This document shows, in pieces, positions 34,231-45,059 of a stretch of 64,000 nucleotides of DNA. This DNA is from Prorocentrum cordatum. Its lineage: Eukaryota; Sar; Dinophyceae; Prorocentrales; Prorocentraceae. Position numbers and translations under genes: made by a program. Each line of letters opens with the position of its first letter. The stretch's first letter is position 1. The stretch covers positions 110,001-174,000 of the forward strand of contig CAUYUJ010017786.1 of assembly GCA_963575745.1 (NCBI GenBank), in the 5' to 3' direction. A model generated the notes under the pieces. The model was not told where the DNA came from and did no database searches. It was given only the letters and a program-made list of their open reading frames with translations.

Positions 34231-34249
34231 GGCTGAAGGATGAGGAGGA
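34231..34249. repeat. LINE target-site duplication, right copy
   Basis: Identical 19 bp to 28083-28101. It grades into a (GGA)n array on its right, so the element inserted at the edge of a TCC/GGA microsatellite. Confidence 0.93.
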
Positions 34250-34330
34250 GGAGGAGGAGGAGGAGGAGGAGGAGGAGGAGCAGGAGGACGAGGAGCAGGA
34301 GGACGAGGAGGAGGCAGAGGAGTAGGCGGA
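34240..34330. repeat. (GGA)n array
   Basis: GGAGGAGGA with GACGAGGAGCA variants, immediately 5' of the LINE. Confidence 0.93.
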
Positions 34331-34483
34331 GGAGGAGGAGGAGCAGCAGACAGGAGGAAGGAGGACAAGGAGGGGCGGAGCAGGAGGAGGGGGAGGGATG
34401 GGGGAGGGGGGCACAGAGTGAGAGAGCGAGAGCGCGAGAGCACTGTGAGAGGAGAGCGAGAGAGCGAGCGAGTAGAGGCGGTC

Positions 34484-34586
34484 CGGCTGCCCTCGCCGAT
34501 GTACTTCTGGACCAGCTCGCCGCCGGACACGCGGATGAAGCAGCAGTTCGTGTGGTGGGCCACCGCGCGGGCGAGCAGCGTCTTTC
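34484..34586 (-). CDS. RPT6: RPT6 exon: second half of Walker A
   Basis: 103 bases encoding (G)[33 protein letters not shown] and the start of the next Arg. The first complete codon is the Walker A lysine, so the GPPGTGKT P-loop is split by the upstream intron. The pore-loop tyrosine (QKYIGEGS) is present. The acceptor is GCGCAG|GAAAG. The donor is AGCCG|GACCGC, a GA donor, the only choice that restores R-MVREL with the next exon. Ser to Gly in VSGGELV is a small departure from the usual VSGSELV. Confidence 0.96.
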
Positions 34587-34619
34587 CTGCGCGCACAGGG
34601 GGGGGAGGGCGAGCTGCTC

Positions 34620-34960
34620 GTCAAGGAGGAGGAAGAGGAGGAGGAGGAGGAGGAGGAGGAGGATGAGGAGAGTGAGGAGACGGAGGAGGAGGAGGAGGAG
34701 GAGGAGAAGGAGGAGGCGGAGGAGGAGGACGGGAAGATCACGCATCCGCCCCCCTCACAAGACGGCCCCGGAGGGCCCCAAGATTCCTCCAGGTGCGTCC
34801 AAGATGCCTCCCAGACGGCCCAAGATGGCCTCCAGGCGATCCAAGACGGCGTCAAGACGGCCCTCAAAAGAGGGCCCCAAGTCGGCCCAAGAGGCCATAT
34901 CTCCCCCCATCCCTCCGAGGAGGGGTGAAGCGGGTGGGGGAGCAGCAGGGAGGGGGGCAC
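34620..34960. repeat. Purine-rich tract and GGCCGTCTTGG-family fragment
   Basis: GGAGGAGGA to 34740, then AAGATGGCCTCCAGG/CCAAGACGG units (34760-34890) of the same family as 0.4-2 kb. Confidence 0.75.
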
Positions 34961-34969
34961 GACCGACGT

Positions 34970-37400
34970 CCACCGGCCAGCAGCACGACCAGCAGCCCGA
35001 CGTCGAGCAGCACGAGGGGCAACAGTGAGCAGCACGACGAGAACCAGCAGCGCGACGCTGAGCAGCACTACGGGCACCAGCAGCACGAAAGTGGGCAGCA
35101 CCACGATTCTGACACCCACCACTGAGCATCACATCACGACGGGCACCAGCTGCCTTATACTGCACGGGTGTCAGCAGCACGGTGATGATCAGCACGACTG
35201 GGCGTAGCAACGCGACGGGTGCCAGCTGCTAAACACTGACCAGCACGACGGCTGCCAGCAGCACGACGCTGAGCAGCACGACGAAGTACAGCAACACGAC
35301 TCTGACGCCCAGCACTGGAAACCACGACGGATACCAGCAGCACGACGCTGGACAGCACGACGGGAACGGGCAGCACGACGCTGTACAGCACAACAGAGTT
35401 CAGCACCACGACTGTGACTCTGACTGGTGAGCAGCACGACGGGCGCCAGCAGCACGACGCTGAGCAGCACGGCGGACTGCAGCACCAAATCCCTGAGATC
35501 CGCAGCACGACGGAGTTCAGCATCACGACTTTGACACCGACCGGTGAAGCATCACGACAGGTACCAGCAGCACAGCGCTGCGCAGCACGACGATGCTCGG
35601 CGCCATGGCTCCGACATCCACCAGTGAGCAGCAAGGCGGGCGCTGGCAGCACGAGGCTGAGCAGCGCGACGGTTGCCAGGAGCACGACGCTGAGGAGCAC
35701 AAGTGAGTGCGGCAGCGCAACTCTGACAGTCCTCAGTGGAATGAGCAGGGGGTTCGAGCACAACGTCCCGCTGTACAACACGACGGATACCAACAGAACT
35801 CGGCGGCGAGCCCGGGGGGGAAACGAGAAGGGGCGGGCCTACTCAGAAGGCTCAGAAGTCCCCTGGCCTTGCGAGAAATTTCTGAGCCTTCCACGAAGAC
35901 ACAGAAAACCTGTCCAAGGCCGAAGGGCTTCTGAAAAGTCCCGCCGCCTTCTGAGAAGGCCTTCTCCTTCTCACTTCCCCCCCTCGCTTGCCGCCGAAGA
36001 ACGACGTCGAGCACATCGGCGGATAGCAGCACCGCTACTCTCACAGCCACGAGCGCTATGGGTCGTGCGTCAATCTCCAGGTCATTGAGCAGCTCGCTGG
36101 GTGCCAGCAGCACGTCATTGCGCTTCACTACAGAGAGCAGCAGCAACAGAATCAGCACGACTCTGGCATCCACGAGTGGGACGGGCGTTGAGCAGCACAA
36201 CTGGGAGCAGCAGCACGAATACGACTCTCACGAGTGAGATCGGTGTGTCGAGCACCACGTCTCTGAACAGCACGACGGGCAACAGCTGCACGACTCGGAC
36301 ATCCCGCGTCCCTCGGCAGCGCAAGCGGGGGCCTGCAGCACGACGGGGAGCGGCGGCACGATCCTAACGTTTGCGAGCGTCTCGAGCAGGGTGTCTGGAA
36401 GGTCTTGTTTGAGCGGCTCGGCCGACGCCTGTCGCGTGAACCTGAGCAGCATGGTCCAGATCGGAAGTACGGAGTTGGTTTCTCGTGCAAGTTCTGCAGC
36501 ACGGTGCCTGGCAGTGGGTCGAGCACGTCGCCCACTAGCGGTACGACTGGCACAAGTATCACGGTGAGCTCTAGCAGCAGCGGTACGATTCTGACATCCT
36601 CTAACGAGTAGTGTTACAAGCGCCACATCGTTGAGCAGCACGACGCTTCACAGCAGCACGACCTTGAGCAGCACGATTGAGAGCAGCACGAAGCTTGAAT
36701 CCATGTATGAGGGGAATAGTGTATCGAGCACAACGGTCCTGAGCAGCACGACGGCTACATGCAGCACGACGGTGATCAACACGACGATTTGAGGCAGCAG
36801 CATGACATTAGTGAGATGGCTCGCGCGTCGTGCACCACCTGACTGCGCAGCGCTCTGAGAAAAAGCAGCACGACGCTGAGCGGCGCGACTGGGAGCAGGA
36901 GCGGGAGCCCGACATCAACGAGTGGGGCGGGTCGTGCGTCGAGCACCACGTCACTGTGCAGCGCGCTGGGTATCAGCATCACGACGTGAGCAGCGCGGCG
37001 AAGAGTAGCAACACGACTTGGGCATGCACCACTGCGACGAGCACTGCATTGAGCACCACGTCCGTGAGCAGCCTGACTCTAGAATGACGGGTCCCAGAAG
37101 CACGTCCTTTGAGCTGCACAGTTGGGAACGGTAGCGCGAATCGAATATCCCCGAATGGACGAGGAGTGGGTAGTGCCTCGAGCCTCACGCCGCTGAGCAG
37201 CACGACGGTACCAGAATGACTTTGGCCAGCACGACGGGAAGCATCAGCAAGACCCTGAAGTCCATGAGCATAAAGATCAGCGCATCAACTATCACACCTC
37301 TGAGCAGGTGGTCGGGTTACCAGCAGCACGACGCTGAACGGCACCACGGACAGCAGCAGCACCGCTCTGGCACCCACGATTCAGACGAGCAGCCCACATG
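34970..37400 (+). repeat. AGCAGCACGACG minisatellite, ~2.4 kb
   Basis: Degenerate 12-15 bp units (AGCAGCACGACGG, AGCACGACTCTGAC) cover the region apart from an inserted element at 35800-35997 and short spacers. The frames read Ser/Thr-rich on one strand and Val/Leu-rich on the other. It fills half of the 5.3-kb RPT6 intron. Confidence 0.9.
35795..36002. mobile_element. 198-bp inverted-repeat element (TCGGCGGCGAGC family), copy A
   Basis: Insert 35800-35997 begins TCGGCGGCGAGCCCGG and ends CTCGCTTGCCGCCGA. It is flanked by the direct repeat AGAAC (35795-35799 and 35998-36002). The interior carries CTTCTGAGAAGGCC palindromes. It interrupts the minisatellite, so it is younger than the array. 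There is no coding capacity. Confidence 0.75.
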
Positions 37401-37860
37401 CGAGGGTTCCAGTACGATGGTGGTGCCAGCATGTGCGAGCTCGCCCGCTGCATCCGATCTGCCAGAGTCCCACCTTCCAACCCGACCTGCTACGATCTTC
37501 AAGAGCACGGCCAAGGTGAATCAGTGAGCATAGTCTTGAGCATAGTCTGCGAGGGTGCGAACCGCAAAACAATACAACATGTAATTCCGACGGAGCCATG
37601 GACACGGAACGGAGGTGATATCGCCCCGAAGGCATGCGCTGAGCGTGCGAAAGCGCACGTACATGCACAAGCGTTGTGCGGCCATGCGTGGCAGCGCAAA
37701 TGAATAGCTGAGCAGAAACCGAAGCTTGATGTTCGACGACGGCTGAAAGCTAGCAGCCACGCCGTCTTCGCCTGCACGGGCACGGACTTACAAATACATC
37801 CGCAGACTCGTCAGCGTGCAAACGTGTATGGAAGAAGATCGACACCGAACCACAGTATTG
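37400..37860. other. Unique intron sequence, no gene recognised
   Basis: Non-repetitive sequence between the minisatellite and an inverted-repeat element. Confidence 0.35.
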
Positions 37861-38036
37861 CGAGGCGGGGTTTATCCATATCCACCGCCTGGGAACCGAC
37901 GTCCTGGTGCCCCAGCGGGCGGTGGATATGAATACATTCTGGCCCCCGGGGGCCCGAATAGGCCCGTATCCACCGCCTGCCGGGATCCCCGAAAATTGAT
38001 CCTCCAGGCGGTGGTCATGTATAAATTCCCGCCTCG
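37861..38036. mobile_element. 176-bp inverted-repeat element
   Basis: Left end CGAGGCGGGGTTTATCCATA followed by TCCACCGCCTGG. The right end is its imperfect reverse complement, CCAGGCGGTGG...AATTCCCGCCTCG. Inner copies of GGCGGTGGATA and TATCCACCGCC give a second nested stem. No certain target duplication was seen. Probably a MITE. Confidence 0.55.
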
Positions 38037-38480
38037 GAAGTACGGTACATCGACCAATGTTGCATCACCTGGCGCTGACAATAAATCGCATCGCTGTTAC
38101 ATCAATCGTTCGTTCCCCCCCCCCTCCCCCCCGATCTTAATATTGGGTTCGGTCCGGGCTGGTCGAAACAGCTCGGCGGTGCAACATTTTGTCGGGAGCC
38201 CCCGGGCGGAACAGGGGCTCTTCGCCGTGCACCCAGTATTAAGGTCGGGAGGAGGGGGGGGGGGGGGGGCAGGAGCAGTGCAGTACAGGTGCCAATGCAC
38301 AGCAAAAGTGGTGCAACAGTTCGTCGATGCACGGCATGCGCCCGCACGTGCGCCCACGTCCGCACACGGACCGAGCATCGCCTGTGCAGGCCCTCTGGGA
38401 GCCGCACGGAGGCCCGAGGCAGGCTCGGGCACCCCGGGGCTCCCACGGCGCCAGCCAGGCTGCTGCCGTCTACGCTTGAG

Positions 38481-38632
38481 GTCGGGCACGTCCTCCTGCA
38501 GGCGGATCCTGAAGGGAAAGCAAAAAAACAAACAAAAAACACATTCGGGAATCATCCAACAAATAGCAGAAAAGTCGTCCCTCTATCATTTTTTGACCAC
38601 TGTTGGATATCCCTCCTGCAGGGGGACTTGCC
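38481..38632. mobile_element. ~150-bp inverted-repeat element related to the 26.3-27.7 kb element
   Basis: The left end GTCGGGCACGTCCTCCTGCA resembles the 26331 terminus, and the right end (CTGCAGGGGGACTTGCC) is its inverse. The interior AAAGTCGTCCCTCTATCATT matches 27610-27650. The flanks share CACCCC..GCTCCC.CGGCGC on both sides, perhaps a diverged duplication. Confidence 0.6.
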
Positions 38633-38779
38633 AGATTTCAGGCAGGCCCTGACACCCCAGCGCTCCCGCGGCGCTAAGCTCGCTGCTGACGTGTGCGTAC
38701 TCTTGGCAGGGGCGCACTCGGCAGGCCCTGCCGCGAAAAGTGAAGGGGCCCACAAACACACAAACAAATACACACGACT

Positions 38780-39445
38780 CCCAGGATCCCCCATATTTTC
38801 ACACACTTCCTGGGCTTCTGCCTTCCCCCCCACTTCCCATTTCTTCGCAGATGTTCCTGGGAATCGACGATTCATTGTGTCTGCGTGTTTTTTTCCCTCG
38901 GGGCTTTGCACCTCCTGGGGCTGATCCCGGGGAGGTGCAAAGCCTGATCCCGGGGCTTTGCCTCCTCCCGGCCTCGCCCTGAGGCTGCGCTCTCCCCCCT
39001 TCCTCCCCCTCCTTGTGAATTCAAGCTTCGCGCGGCCCGCTCAGCTTCGACAGGAAGAGGCGCGCTCTCGACCCGCGAATCAAAAAAGTGTGGTGTTTTT
39101 CCCTCCCGGAAGAGGAGGCGGCAGCAGGGGAGGGGGGGGGGCGCAAGAGAGAGAGGGGGGGGCCTCCGGCCGCCTGAGGCCCCGCCCGCCCGCGCCCTGT
39201 CTCCCCAATGAGTGCTTTGCGCGGCCCGCCCAGCTCTTAACCGGAAGAGGCTCGCTCTCGACCCGCGGACCCGAAAGTGTTTTTTTTTTCCCTCCTGGAA
39301 AAGGAGGCGGCAGCAGGGGGGGTGGGGGGGGCGCAAGAGAGAGAGAGTGGGGGGCCCCGGGCGGGCATGGGGGCGGGGCGGCGCAGCGCCAGTGGCTCGA
39401 GGAAGCACGACGGACTGCTGGGTGGTGGCCAGGGGCACCGAGCAC
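38780..39445. repeat. Dispersed repeat with ~199-bp tandem duplication
   Basis: The unit CGCGGCCCGCTCAGC...CGCGCTCTCGACCCGCG...GGAGGCGGCAGCAGGGG starts near 39031 and 39230. The upstream part (38820-38920, CACTTCCCATTTCTTC, TTCATTGTGTCTGCGTG) matches 41340-41430. Confidence 0.75.
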
Positions 39446-39459
39446 CGAAGAACACTCTA

Positions 39460-39740
39460 AAGAATAGATATATAGAGAGAGAGATAGATCGATAGATGGA
39501 TGGATAGATAGATAGATAGATACATAGATAGATAGATATATATATAGAGAGAGAGACATATATCTATATTGGTATATACATAAATATAAATATATATATA
39601 TATATATGTGGGTATCAATAGACTTATATATATATTATGTGTATATATACATACATACATACATTTATATATTGATGCTGATATATATATATATATATAT
39701 ATATCGATAGCGATATATATATATATATATAGTTGTAAGG
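39460..39740. repeat. ATAG/TATA microsatellite
   Basis: GATAGATA, then TATATA and CATACATA units. Confidence 0.95.
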
Positions 39741-39935
39741 ATTCCCAAAAAAAAAAGCAGATAAAGAAGTCGAAAAATATAAATACGTGGCTATGCTTAT
39801 TCTTGTCTTCTGCCAGAAAGAATGGGGTTCGTGGACCCCGTGGGGGTGCGCACGAGCGTCCGTCGACACGGTGCAGGGGGAAGCCGCTGGCCAGAACGGC
39901 GCCCCGGCGGCGGCGGCGGCGAGAGCGGGAGGCGC

Positions 39936-40041
39936 CTGTGCCAGGCGGGCCGTAGAGCAGGACCCCCTTCGGCTGGGCGATACCGAGGGACTCGAATATC
40001 TCGGGGTGCTTGATCGGCAGCTCGATGACCTCCTTGATCTC
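39936..40041 (-). CDS. RPT6: RPT6 exon: inter-domain linker and first half of Walker A
   Basis: 106 bases: [35 protein letters not shown] and one base of the next Gly. It carries the start of the large AAA+ subdomain and most of the P-loop. The acceptor is TTCTCCAG|GAGATC, with the best polypyrimidine tract in the gene. The donor is CACAG|GCGCCT, a GC donor. The following intron is 5,349 bp. Confidence 0.97.
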
Positions 40042-40064
40042 CTGGAGAAGTCACGAGCGGTGAC

Positions 40065-40245
40065 CCTCAGGAGCAGGAGGGGGAGGGGGAGGAGGAGGAG
40101 GAGGAGGAGGAGGAGGAGGAGGAGGAGGAGGAGGAGGAGGAGGAGGGAGGAGGAGGAGGAGGAGGAGGAGGACAAGAAGGGGGAGAAGGGGGAGGAGAAG
40201 GAAGAAGAAGAGGAAAAGGAGGAGGAGGAAGGAGGAGGAGGACTC
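40065..40245. repeat. (GGA)n array
   Basis: GGAGGAGGA with GAGAAGG interruptions, starting ~25 bp upstream of the preceding RPT6 exon on its sense strand. Confidence 0.96.
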
Positions 40246-40435
40246 TGTATCCATGCCCTCGCGGTCCGGACACCGAGGCACGATCCTACCTACGGATGTG
40301 CAGCCCTATGGATGCGTGTCCAAGCGGGGCCTCCGCGCAAAGCCGCCCTGCATTCGTGGGGCCGCGGCCGCGGAGTCCAGACCGCAGGGCCGTGGAATTC
40401 CCCTTCGACGAGCACCGCGCAGAAAGCATCTATAC

Positions 40436-40638
40436 TCGGCGGCGAGCCCGGAGGGGAAGGTGAGAAGTAGAAGGCAGTCTCAGAAGGCTTGGAAGTCCCC
40501 CGGCCTTCTGAGAAATTGGCCAAGCCTTCCCCGACAGCACAGATCATTTCTCAGAAGGCGCGAGGGCTTCGGAGAAGTCCCGCCGCCTTCTGAGAAGGCC
40601 TTCTCCTTCTCGCTTCCCCCCCCCTCGCTCGCCGCCGA
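40436..40638. mobile_element. 203-bp inverted-repeat element (TCGGCGGCGAGC family), copy B
   Basis: Same termini as copy A (TCGGCGGCGAGCCCGG and CTCGCTCGCCGCCGA), with a similar CTTCTGAGAAGGCCTTCTCC core. No clean target duplication is visible (TATAC left, TATCT right). Confidence 0.7.
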
Positions 40639-40849
40639 TATCTGCACCCCCACCGCGCCTGGCCAGGGCCGCCCCGCCAGGGTGTAGTATACGCTCTCCC
40701 GGGCAAGGCCAGGAGGGACTATGCACAATCCCAAGGCCCAGGGCCCTGGACGGTTTCCCCCGGGGCCGTAGGCGACCCGAGAAAGGAGGGCGAGGAGGGG
40801 GCACGCCAACTCGATGAATCCGAGCGCGCCGAGACAGGGCCAACGAAAA

Positions 40850-41060
40850 ACGAGGGCGAGGAGGGGGAGGAGGAGAAGGAGGAGGAGGAGGACGACGACG
40901 ACGAGGAGAAGGACGAGGAGGAGAAGGAGGAGGAGGAGGAGGAGGAGGAGGAGGAGGGAGGAGGAGGAGGAGGAGATGGAGGAGGAGGAGGAGGAGGAGG
41001 AGGAGGAGGAGGAGGAGGAGGAGGAGGAGGAGGGAGGAGGAGTAGGAGGAGAAGGGTGAG
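40850..41060. repeat. (GGA)n array
   Basis: GGAGGAGGA with GACGACGACG near its left end. Confidence 0.96.
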
Positions 41061-41289
41061 GACGCGTCGCCCAAGGCCTTCGGAGAAACCCTCCAAATGG
41101 CCCTGGTCTGGCACGGCGATGGTGCCTGGACACCCTCGGGCACCGGCGCAGCCCCAGGCAGGCCCGAGGAGCAAAAGCAGCACGGGGCGGGGAGGGGGCT
41201 TGCCTGGGTTAAGGTTCTCTTTCGGCGCGGAGAGCCGGAGCCTGATCTTTCACTCCCCCCATCGAGCAGACTAGACTGAAGGGGCCCAG

Positions 41290-41850
41290 GGGCACGCAAA
41301 TGAACATACACAAATGCAAGGATTCCCCGTCCATATCATCTGGATTTTCGTCTTCCCCCTCACTTCCCATAGTTTCCAATCTTTTCCTGGGGACCGAAAA
41401 TTAATTGTGTCTGTGTATTTTTACCCTCGTCTGTGGGGCACCCCTGGCCGTCTCCCCCGTGTACAGGCGGGCTCCTCCCTGGTCACACCCTGGCAGAGCG
41501 CCGCGCCATTTTGGCTGCGTCCCAACCGCGGTTGGTCAATTCGCTGCAACTCAATTCACACCTGGTGGCCCTGCTCTCAGGTTGTCGCACGCTTGCAGCC
41601 CCCTGGCAGCCCCGGCAGCTCGCAGCACCCCCCCCCCCGGCTCCTCCTGCTGCTCCGGCCCTGAGGCTTCGGCGGTAGGTCCTGCTCTGCTCCGCGCTAC
41701 GTAATTAGGCCCCCGCGCGGCCCGCTCGGACCTTACTCGCCGTTGGCGCGCTCGCCTTCGGCTGCTAACAAAAAATGTTCCCCCTTCCTGGCAGACGGGC
41801 AGGAGGAGAAGGGGCAGCGGGCTGGCCCAGCGAAGACTTCTGAAAAGGGC
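41290..41850. repeat. Second copy of the 38.8-39.1 kb dispersed repeat
   Basis: CTTCCCCCTCACTTCCCAT, AATTGTGTCTGTGTATTTTT and, further on, CGCGCGGCCCGCTCGGACC and GCAGACGGGCAGGAGGAGAA parallel the blocks at 38820-39130. Confidence 0.55.
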
Positions 41851-42144
41851 CGACATGAGGCTGGTCGGACCAAAGCATTGCGCAACATTTGCCCCCGCGA
41901 CCCCCTGACAGGCCCCCGTGGCCCATTTGAAGCCCCTCGACAGTCTCTAGACGCCCCCCCCTTCCGGCCTCTGAGGGGGCGGATGGGGGGGAGGCGATCT
42001 CAAAATGACCCTACAGCAGCTAATCGTGATCGAGAGAAGGCTATGGCCTCAGGAGTCGGGGTCTCAGGCACTTGCGTTTTACCCGATGTTCCCGAAGCAA
42101 TACTTGAGCTGAGGGTTTCTCACCTCTGTCCTAAGGAACTGGGT

Positions 42145-42425
42145 CTGGCGGCTATGTTGCCGCCGTCGCCGCCCGTCGCCGCCTCGTCGCGGCCCGTCGT
42201 CTGGGCCTGGCGGTCGGTCTGGCGGCTACGTTGCCGCCGTCGCCGCCCAGTCGCCGCCTCGTCGTTGCCAGTCGTCTGGGCCTGACGGTCGGTCTGGCGG
42301 CCATGTTGCCGCCGTCGCCGCCCAGTCGCCGCCTCGTTCTTGCCCGTCGTCTGGGCCTGACGGTCTGTCTGGCGGCTACGTTGCTGCCGTCGCCGTCCCG
42401 TCGCCGCTTCGTATATGCTCTCCTG
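42145..42425. repeat. ~73-bp GC-rich tandem repeat, 3-4 units
   Basis: CTGGGCCTGACGGTCGGTCT recurs near 42205, 42279 and 42351, each followed by GGCGGC and TTGCCGCCGTCGCC. Confidence 0.9.
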
Positions 42426-42599
42426 TCTAAAGAGGAGTTGGGATCAACCACCGCCCCGCGGATTATCGACACATCATGGGGATGTGCAACTTACATACGA
42501 TTCTGCGCCATGGTTCAGAATACATATGGACCCAAACCATCCAAACCAAGCCGGGTGCGACACACCCTGATAATCCGATGCGCACACACTCGATTATCA

Positions 42600-44340
42600 T
42601 AAACCATCAGGTTGCAAGAACGCTTGGCCCCAAAAAATGACGAACTGCACACGCGCGCGTCGACGCGCGCGCATGCCAAAATCCTTCAAATACCTCAGGC
42701 GCCGTCTGGAATTCAAAACAATGTGTCCCGAAAACATATAAAACAAACCACGGTATGCAACATGATGTGTCCAAACACGGGCGCGCTCTCGTGATTTTTT
42801 GTGAAACCCATGGCTGTTCCACATCCTCATCAAGTAGGACCACACGGGCCTCTCGCGCGCACGCATGCCGAAACCATTCGAACGCCATTGCGCGTGTCAA
42901 AGAGCACCATGCGGGCCACTCCCACTCGCGCCCGTCGGCCGCGCGCGTTTGCCGAAATCCGCCCAAGACGCTCATCACTGACATGTGGACACCATCAGCG
43001 TCACCGGAATGATCAGCATCGGCGCCGTCATTGGCCTTGCCGTCGTCATCGTCGTCATCGTCACCAACATCGTTTCTATCATCATCGCGTTTGCGCACGG
43101 AAGTGTCTACGGCGCCACCGCGGCCGCGTCAGTCGCGCCAAGCTAGCTGGCCGCTCTGCGCGCGAGCCTGCGCGCGCGAGCGCGACCGCAGCGATGCGCC
43201 AGCCAGCGCCTAGCAGTCATGGCAATCGCCGCCGCGTGGGTGTTGCAAACCAAATTGCGGGTGGGTGGGTGGGGTGATTGCGCGAACAGTGAGGTTGATA
43301 ACTTCAAGTTCGGAAAAGTGAATTGCACCGACTATGTGCACACAAGCGCGTCGTCGCGCGCGGATGCCGAAATATTCCAAAACCGTAGGTTTCGTAAGTA
43401 TGTCAAAATCGAGCATCCCGAAGACAAACCCAAACACATGGTTTCGCAACAAAGTTGTTCATTTCTTGCTGTTGAGAAAAACTGCGCCCGCGCTCTTTCG
43501 AGTTCTCTGTTTAATATAAGAACGATTGGCCATTCAACATTGTCATGCAACGCTGCCAAGCGGGCCTCGCGCGCGCATGTCGAAATCGTTCGAACGCCCT
43601 TTGTGCGCGCGCTGTCGCAAGAACCTTGTGCAAAACAATGGCGAAGTAGACGCGCGCATGCCGTTTATACATGTATACATCATAAGAATGCGCATAATCA
43701 TGAGAAAGGCAAAACCTGTGGTGTTGTTAAGGATGTCAAAAACGAACGTCCTGGCATCATGTCAAAACACATGGTTTGCAACATCTCTTTTCTTGAACAA
43801 ATGATGCGATCGCGCCTCTCGCGCAGCATGTCGAACTCATTCGAACGCCCTTGCGCGCGTGCGGGGGGGCACGATCCGTATCAAGTAACGCCACGCGGGC
43901 CACTCGCGCGCCTCGGCCGCGCGCGCATCTCGAACCTCTTGAAAAAACTGCTTCGCCGACCCGAGGACATCGTCATCGATACCGGCGGGCGTCATCAACA
44001 TCGGCGCCGTCATTGGCCTTGCCGGCGTCATCGCCAACATCGCCACCATCATCGTCACTCGCAGAATCGTGTCTACCAATGTCGGCGTCGCCATGATACC
44101 ACGCCCGCCCAAGTCACCGATTCGTACTGAAGTACCCGCTGGGAAGACCCCGGCGGTCAGCGCCACCGCGGCCGAGTCGGTCGTGCCGCACAAGCTGGCC
44201 GCTGCGCGCGCTAGCATGCGCGGGCTAGCGCGGCCGCAGATATGCACCAGCCAACGCCAAGCACTCATCGCAACCGCCGTCGCATGGGTTTCGCAAACTG
44301 CGGGAGGGTGGGTGGGAGGGTTGCGCGAGCAATGAAATTC
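42600..44340. repeat. ~1-kb diverged tandem duplication
   Basis: The block at ~43015-43275 (CATCGGCGCCGTCATTGGCC, then ACCGCGGCCG, GCGCCAGCCAGCGCC, GCGGGTGGGTGGGTGGGG) recurs at ~43985-44335. Shorter words (CATGCCGAAATC.TTCGAACGCC, CACATGGTTTGCAAC) recur through 42.7-43.85 kb. The hydrophobic peptide GAVIGLA.VI is encoded in both copies but frames break, so no gene is called. Confidence 0.65.
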
Positions 44341-44429
44341 ACAACTCACTGCGGGCAGTGGATCACACCAAAAAGATTGCTCAACATAGGGTGGCCAGTA
44401 TATACACATGTTTACATTTGTAGTTTGCA

Positions 44430-44600
44430 CCACCTAGGTCGTGCAAAGTAGATCGCACGACATAGTGTGAACACCGTAGATGGCACAACATAGATCGCAC
44501 CACATAGGTTGCACCACATAGATTGCACACACATGTTGCACCACATAGATTGCACCACATTTAAGGCTATCCTAGATTGCACAACATAGATTGCCAGAAA
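44430..44600. repeat. GATTGCACCACATA tandem repeat
   Basis: About nine 15-18 bp units of (A)TAGATTGCACCACA with variants. ATTGCACCA also recurs at 48.6-48.72 kb. Confidence 0.85.
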
Positions 44601-44799
44601 CGCACTGGTTGGGATCAACGCTGGCTAGCATAGAAATATCTGCGGGCAGCGCGAGTCATTACACGAGCCATCTCGATCGACAGAAACCGATGACCAGGGC
44701 AGCGCTTGCTGTTAGCTGGAGCTTGACAAACACACAATGCGTTTCATCTTGAAGGTGTTAGAGTTCGGAGCTCAGGGCTGCGAGTGCACAGGTTAGGTC

Positions 44800-44943
44800 C
44801 TTGATCTGCTTGTCCACCCCGCCCACCATCTCGTAAGTGCTGTCTGGCGTCTTCTCGACGCGCATAAGCTGCACCAGAGGGTCGACCTTGCTCGGGAGAA
44901 TCTTGTGCAAGACGTAGCTGTCACTGCGGAGGGCGATTCGAGC
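44800..44943 (-). CDS. RPT6: RPT6 exon: OB domain end and linker
   Basis: 48 codons in phase 0: [48 protein letters not shown]. This is the segment joining the OB ring to the AAA+ domain, ending in the conserved GG.D.QIK. The acceptor is CACCTAG|GCTCG. The donor is ATCAAG|GACCTA, a GA donor; no alternative restores QIK|EIKEV with an AG acceptor. The following intron is 4,758 bp. Confidence 0.97.
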
Positions 44944-45059
44944 CTAGGTGAACCGACGATGCGTTGATGACGGCTTGTGGTGAGCGGTCCAACCGTTCCT
45001 CCTGCCCCACTCCTCCGTCTCGTCCTCCCACCTCCCTCCTTACCCCCATCCTACAACTC

